Of a stretch of DNA of 10,078 nt, positions 5,957-10,078 are shown one piece after another (positions within the stretch are counted from its first letter, which is position 1; each line of letters opens with the position of its first letter). Position numbers and translations under genes: made by a program. Source of the stretch: Treponema sp. GTDB lineage: Bacteria; Spirochaetota; Spirochaetia; Treponematales; Treponemataceae. The notes below the pieces were generated by a model. The model did not search any database. It was not told where the DNA came from and worked only from the letters and a program-made list of their open reading frames with translations. Location: contig JABUUX010000286.1 of assembly GCA_021442965.1 (NCBI GenBank), forward strand, positions 1 through 10,078. Direction: 5' to 3'.

Positions 5957-8900
5957 ATGAAAAGAACCGGATATTTAATTAAAATCATCAGCTTTGCTTT
6001 TGTTGCACTGACCGTAACCGCCTGTCAGAACTGGATGAGTGGAGATATGTTCAGCAAAGTTGAAGATGAAGTAAAGGTAGCTACAGCTGAAAAAATAAAC
6101 GTTTATGTACGCTTTGCAGACAATAGTTTTGGTACAACAACACCTTCTAATTTAAGCGAACAGAAAGTGGATGTACCTTTTGATATAAGCGCAGTAGTAA
6201 ACAATAATTATGGTTTTTATGAATGGGCAGCTTTTACTACAGAGGATGTAAATCCTTCAAAAAATAATCGTCTGTTAATTTATGATGAAACTTACAAAGC
6301 GGAAGGTGGATATGGTTCAAAGAAATTGGATTCTTCGGTTGTTTCTTTTCTGGATCCAAAATCGGAGTCAACAAAATGTACAGTTCTTGTAAACCGCTCA
6401 GATATTGTAATAGTTCCGGTAGTTGCTAAGCGTGCTGTTTTGAAGTCCAGAACTACATACCCTAAAACCGGAGACGAAGGAGTTGTAATCAGTCAGCGAA
6501 TTGTATTGGGTTTTGATAAAGAAATGGATTTCGGCTCTTTTGTGTCTTGCAAAAATCCATCGGGCATTTTTGAAAAGGATGCAGAAGGAAATTCGGTTTA
6601 CGAAGATTCAAACGGGAACAAGTTTTATGATTGGGATAAAAATAAAATAGAAATACGAGTTTATCTGAATGGTGATGTTTATGTGGGCGACAAATCTTAT
6701 GATTACTTTAATCTTCCGGTTCAGAATGAATATGATAGAACAAAAATTATTATCTCTCCAAATAAATCAAAAAAACTTCCTCCGTTCTCGGTAATTGAAA
6801 TAACTATTGCAGGCGATGTTCTGGATTCTGACGGCTATACAATGGCAGAATCTATTGAATATTACTATACCGTTGGAAATACAGATGATGAAGGTTATCC
6901 GATTTTTACTGCAATTACAGGTGGCCGCCCAAGAAAAGATGCTAAAGGAATAAATGGTGTAGAAAACGACTGGTCAGACTTCAAAGGATATCTGGATACA
7001 ACAGATGATTCAATTACAACAAAACTTCCTTCAGACAGTCAGACAATAGACCAGTGGAACGATACTGCAAAAAATCCTGTATTTACTCATAGAGTACGGA
7101 ATTCTGTAGACATTTATGTAAAAATTCTTGATACCATAAATGCTTCCCTTACACCAAATAACAATACAACGGATAACGATATCGAAAACTTTGTAATAAA
7201 AGCAAAGCATCTTTTGTATCCGGATGGTTCTAAAGGTATTGGACTTGTACCAGAAGATAAGTCTACTCAAAAAAGTTACAGCTATTCAAACATGAAGTAT
7301 CACACTTCTACAAAAAACTTTGCATACGCACACGACAGTGAAGATTCATACTATGCTTCTGAATATATAAGTAACAGCTACATTTTAAAAGGTGAAACCG
7401 AAAATGATACTCCGGGTTTTGTATTCCCTTACTATTTCCCTGCTATGCCGGATGGGTTAATAAAACTGGAATTCTATGCAGTTGATTCTATTGGTAACTC
7501 AGGGGATGCAGCACCTTATGCTATGTATGTAATTAAAGATACAACAGCGCCTGATATAGTCAGCCAGGCTTCAAAAATAAAATCGGCATCAACTACAGCT
7601 TTTACAGAATGGTTTAATGCTGAAACACTTCAGGGACTTTCTTTTAAAGTGGATTCAGGAAATCCTATTTACGATACCTTTGTAAAATCAGACGGGGCTG
7701 TTTCTCAGGTGCACTCTAAATTCAATCCAAAAAAACTGTACTGGAGTTTTGGTCCTTCGGTAAATACTATGGGTGCTTTGACAGAAATTGACAACACAGG
7801 AACGACTGCTTATGACATGAGTGCTTTAACAGGCTCTATTTCTACACAAGGGAAAATGAGTTTTATTGCACAAATTTCTGATGACGTTGGAAATACTTCA
7901 TCTGCTGTTTCTATGAATGTAGATGTTTATTTTGATTCAGTATCTCCTGCAACTGTTACAACAAGTGACTTTAGCGATTCACAGAAGTTTTATCCAAAAA
8001 CAGGGGTGACAGGAAGCGAAACAGAAAAAACTTTCTTTACAAGTCAATCGTCCATTCCGTTTGAACTTTCCGCAACTGACAGCGGTTATTATGATACTAC
8101 AGAAACATCTTCGGGTATTGCAGGATTTTTGATTAAAGAAGGCTCTGACTATTCTGCAGCAGAACTTAAGACTGCTCTTAAAGTAACAAACGGAGTTTTA
8201 AGTGAACCGTTAAAAACAAAGACACAAACTTTTTCTGCCGGAGCATCTCCAAATGCAAGTAAAAAAGATTATTACGTTTACGCAGTAGACAAGGCTCTGA
8301 ATCATTCTGAAAGTGCTGTAAAAATTTCTGTGGTTCAGGATACTACAGGACCTGGAATTAGTCTTTCTGATTATGCATCTTACACATATGATGCGTTAAA
8401 AGAATATTATAAGGAAAATGTTCCTGACACTGACATGAACTGTAATCCCGGAACAACAGGTTCTGTAAGAGGTGTCCTTGGCGGAAAATATTTCTATGGT
8501 TCGAATTACACGGGCTTTCCGTTTACTGTAACTTTGATAAATGAATGTGAACCTTATGATTCAGGTGCATACGGATTTAAGGTAATGAAAAACGGAAGCG
8601 AAGTGAGCGGAAAATCAGGTGGTGTTTCTGGAAACGTTACCCTTGAAGAAGGCGAATATAAAATTGTTGCTTTTGATAACCTTGGAAACGAAACTGAAAC
8701 AAGTACAATCCGTATAGTAAAGGATAGTGATGTTCCGGTTGTAAATGATTTTTCAATAATCGGTACAACAAAAAGCGGTTCTTCATCCAGTGCTACAAAA
8801 GAACAGAATGTATACGTTCAGTTTACGGCAAGTGATAAAAAAACAAATGATACAGGACTTCTTTCGTTTACACTTTCAGGCGATGCTGATTTTACAAATG

Positions 8901-10078
8901 CTAAACTTCAAAAAGTTTCCGGTGGTGCCGCTTCCGATGTCAGTGACGTAATAAAAGAACTTTCAGAAAGTAATACAAAAGTCACTTTCTACCTGAAAAA
9001 TCCTGAAAATACAGAAGTAAATTATAAAGTAACAGGTATAAAACTTTCTGACGGAAACGGGCTTAAAACTGTAAATCTTTCTGTGAAGGACCGCACAAGA
9101 AATTTAAATGCTGAAAATAGCGCAGTTATTTCTTATGCAAACAGTATTCCAAAGGTAGAAGACGTTCTTATAGTTTCTACCGATAAGGATATGCTTGAAA
9201 ATGAAAGTCTTTCAATTGCAACAAAAGATACTACTGTGTCACTTAAACTGAAACTGCAGGATAATGCTTCCGGTATATCACGACTTTACATTAACGATTC
9301 TGATACTAAGTCTGCTACAGGAATTGAAGCACCTACGGGAAATGTTCTTCTTTCAAGTGAAAGTAAAGTCCTTGATTCAGCTGGAAATGAAATTTCTGGT
9401 GTAACTTTTGTTACAGGACAGAGTGGTGAAGGTTCCTATCTGGAATTTGCATCTCCTGTAAACGCAGAAACTTTAACTGGTTATCAGATTACAAAAGTTA
9501 AAATGCCTGAAAGCGGCGGAAGTATTCAGGAAGGTAAAAACTTATTCTACGTTGTAGCATATAATGAAATTATGAACCGTAATGATAGTGCGGTTAGCGG
9601 AAGTATTATTTACGATAAAACGCCTCCAAAACCTGTTGTAGATTTGATGGCTCCTGAACACTTTAATCCAAAGCTGGCACATGTAAACGGCTCTTCTTAC
9701 ACACAGTATTACAGCAAAAATGATAATACAGTTTGGGTAATAAAGTCACCTTATTATATGAAAGGAAGTGGGGATGATACGCGTTCAGACGGAAAAGATT
9801 CTGCAGGATTCTGGAAAGCAACTTATAAAGTTGACGGAGGAACTGAAAAAGACCTGTCTCAACAAACAGAAGCTTCAGTTCAAATTACAGGCAGTGCTGA
9901 AATTGAAGTTTATGCTTACGATGCAATTAATAACAAGTCTGTTCCGAATGCCACAGATAAATCCTGTTTTACAGTAAAGAAAGACATTACAGCCCCTGTA
10001 ATGTCTGATCTTGAAATTATTGCCGCTACAGGTTATACAGCAAAGAAAGATGAATCTCTTACTTCAGATGCATATTTT
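5957..10078 (+). CDS. Large Ig-repeat lipoprotein (3' end beyond window)
   Basis: The frame is open from ATG 5957 to the last base (1374 codons), so the C-terminus is missing. A basic n-region and hydrophobic core lead to the lipobox VTAC, with lipidated Cys23 as the mature first residue, followed by QNW. Residues about 24-165 have a Treponema-style N-terminal lipoprotein region (for example EDEVKVATAEKINVYVRF). Residues about 169-308 resemble a Big_5 Ig-like domain: it opens YPKTGDEG, continues IVLGFDKEMDFGSF, and closes with DSDGYTMAE then YYYTVGN. From about residue 400 a chain of Ig-like repeats begins, each ending in a Y-x-V-x-A-x-D..GN-type strand and a D-x-x-x-P linker. No enzyme motif is visible. 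An extended surface or periplasmic scaffold or adhesin is the likeliest role (inference). It is co-transcribed with genes 1 and 2, which suggests that the three products work together. Which membrane it faces cannot be read from the sequence. Confidence 0.9.
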   Translation, partial: MKRTGYLIKIISFAFVALTVTACQNWMSGDMFSKVEDEVKVATAEKINVYVRFADNSFGTTTPSNLSEQKVDVPFDISAVVNNNYGFYEWAAFTTEDVNPSKNNRLLIYDETYKAEGGYGSKKLDSSVVSFLDPKSESTKCTVLVNRSDIVIVPVVAKRAVLKSRTTYPKTGDEGVVISQRIVLGFDKEMDFGSFVSCKNPSGIFEKDAEGNSVYEDSNGNKFYDWDKNKIEIRVYLNGDVYVGDKSYDYFNLPVQNEYDRTKIIISPNKSKKLPPFSVIEITIAGDVLDSDGYTMAESIEYYYTVGNTDDEGYPIFTAITGGRPRKDAKGINGVENDWSDFKGYLDTTDDSITTKLPSDSQTIDQWNDTAKNPVFTHRVRNSVDIYVKILDTINASLTPNNNTTDNDIENFVIKAKHLLYPDGSKGIGLVPEDKSTQKSYSYSNMKYHTSTKNFAYAHDSEDSYYASEYISNSYILKGETENDTPGFVFPYYFPAMPDGLIKLEFYAVDSIGNSGDAAPYAMYVIKDTTAPDIVSQASKIKSASTTAFTEWFNAETLQGLSFKVDSGNPIYDTFVKSDGAVSQVHSKFNPKKLYWSFGPSVNTMGALTEIDNTGTTAYDMSALTGSISTQGKMSFIAQISDDVGNTSSAVSMNVDVYFDSVSPATVTTSDFSDSQKFYPKTGVTGSETEKTFFTSQSSIPFELSATDSGYYDTTETSSGIAGFLIKEGSDYSAAELKTALKVTNGVLSEPLKTKTQTFSAGASPNASKKDYYVYAVDKALNHSESAVKISVVQDTTGPGISLSDYASYTYDALKEYYKENVPDTDMNCNPGTTGSVRGVLGGKYFYGSNYTGFPFTVTLINECEPYDSGAYGFKVMKNGSEVSGKSGGVSGNVTLEEGEYKIVAFDNLGNETETSTIRIVKDSDVPVVNDFSIIGTTKSGSSSSATKEQNVYVQFTASDKKTNDTGLLSFTLSGDADFTNAKLQKVSGGAASDVSDVIKELSESNTKVTFYLKNPENTEVNYKVTGIKLSDGNGLKTVNLSVKDRTRNLNAENSAVISYANSIPKVEDVLIVSTDKDMLENESLSIATKDTTVSLKLKLQDNASGISRLYINDSDTKSATGIEAPTGNVLLSSESKVLDSAGNEISGVTFVTGQSGEGSYLEFASPVNAETLTGYQITKVKMPESGGSIQEGKNLFYVVAYNEIMNRNDSAVSGSIIYDKTPPKPVVDLMAPEHFNPKLAHVNGSSYTQYYSKNDNTVWVIKSPYYMKGSGDDTRSDGKDSAGFWKATYKVDGGTEKDLSQQTEASVQITGSAEIEVYAYDAINNKSVPNATDKSCFTVKKDITAPVMSDLEIIAATGYTAKKDESLTSDAYF
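7451..10078 (+). repeat. Tandem Ig-like domain repeats in gene 3
   Basis: D-x-x-x-P linkers occur at residues 528 (DTTAP), 660 (DSVSP), 795 (DTTGP), 923 (DSDVP), 1220 (DKTPP) and 1343 (DITAP), with a variant NSIP at 1062. Spacings are 132, 135, 128, 139, 158 and 123 residues. Each is preceded by a strand like FYAVDSIGNS, YYVYAVDKALNHS, YKIVAFDNLGNE or IEVYAYDAINNKS, typical of bacterial Ig-like domains. Six full repeats and the start of a seventh are present. They are strongly diverged in sequence, which points to old duplication rather than recent expansion. Confidence 0.8.

Noticed and set aside
7031..7270. Antisense open frame opposite gene 3
   Set aside because: Short, with no recognisable motif or start signal, and fully covered by a continuous sense gene with good domain signatures.
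9768..9977. Plus-strand open frame of 69 codons within gene 3
   Set aside because: Out of frame with the Ig-repeat lipoprotein, which continues intact across it.

Overview
The window is AT-rich bacterial DNA (roughly 35-40% GC in the coding parts I counted). Its gene content points to a Treponema-like, probably host-associated, spirochaete. The evidence is a large lipoprotein with an N-terminal region of a style I associate with Treponema, envelope proteins that combine a beta-barrel-like domain, a transglutaminase-like domain and TPRs, and weak or absent Shine-Dalgarno sites at two of three starts. This assignment is by recognition, not by a search.

Layout: bases 1-84 hold a GC-richer 42-bp repeat in two tandem copies, probably the tail of an upstream gene or a dispersed repeat. 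A strong rho-independent terminator follows (99-139), then a promoter with a perfect TATAAT box (159-186). From 215 to the right edge everything is coding on the + strand. Three genes lie head to tail with gaps of 8 nt and 1 nt, and no terminator separates them, so this is almost certainly one operon.

Gene 1 (215-2164) and gene 2 (2173-5955) are tandem paralogues. Each has a signal peptide, about 165 residues of eight amphipathic beta strands (OmpA-like barrel pattern), a beta-sandwich-like domain, a transglutaminase-like cysteine domain and C-terminal TPRs. Gene 2 keeps Cys419, His445 and Glu481. Gene 1 keeps Cys411 but has Asp437 and Ala473 at the matching positions, so it looks like a catalytically dead partner. 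Gene 2 carries about 550 further residues: a long acidic region, a Lys-phased KPE/T-rich repeat spacer of about 235 residues, and a C-terminal transmembrane helix followed by KKRK. Gene 3 (5957 to beyond the right edge) encodes a large lipoprotein with a Big_5-like domain and a chain of Ig-like repeats of about 123-158 residues.

A working model (inference): the operon builds an envelope-associated complex. The gene 3 lipoprotein would be the outer, extended, adhesin-like part. Gene 2 would be a possible tether between outer and inner membranes with an active-looking cysteine domain in the periplasm. Gene 1 would be its non-catalytic barrel/TPR partner. The most notable points are the active/pseudoenzyme pair, the TonB-in-reverse layout of gene 2, and a recent 57-bp duplication in its spacer.
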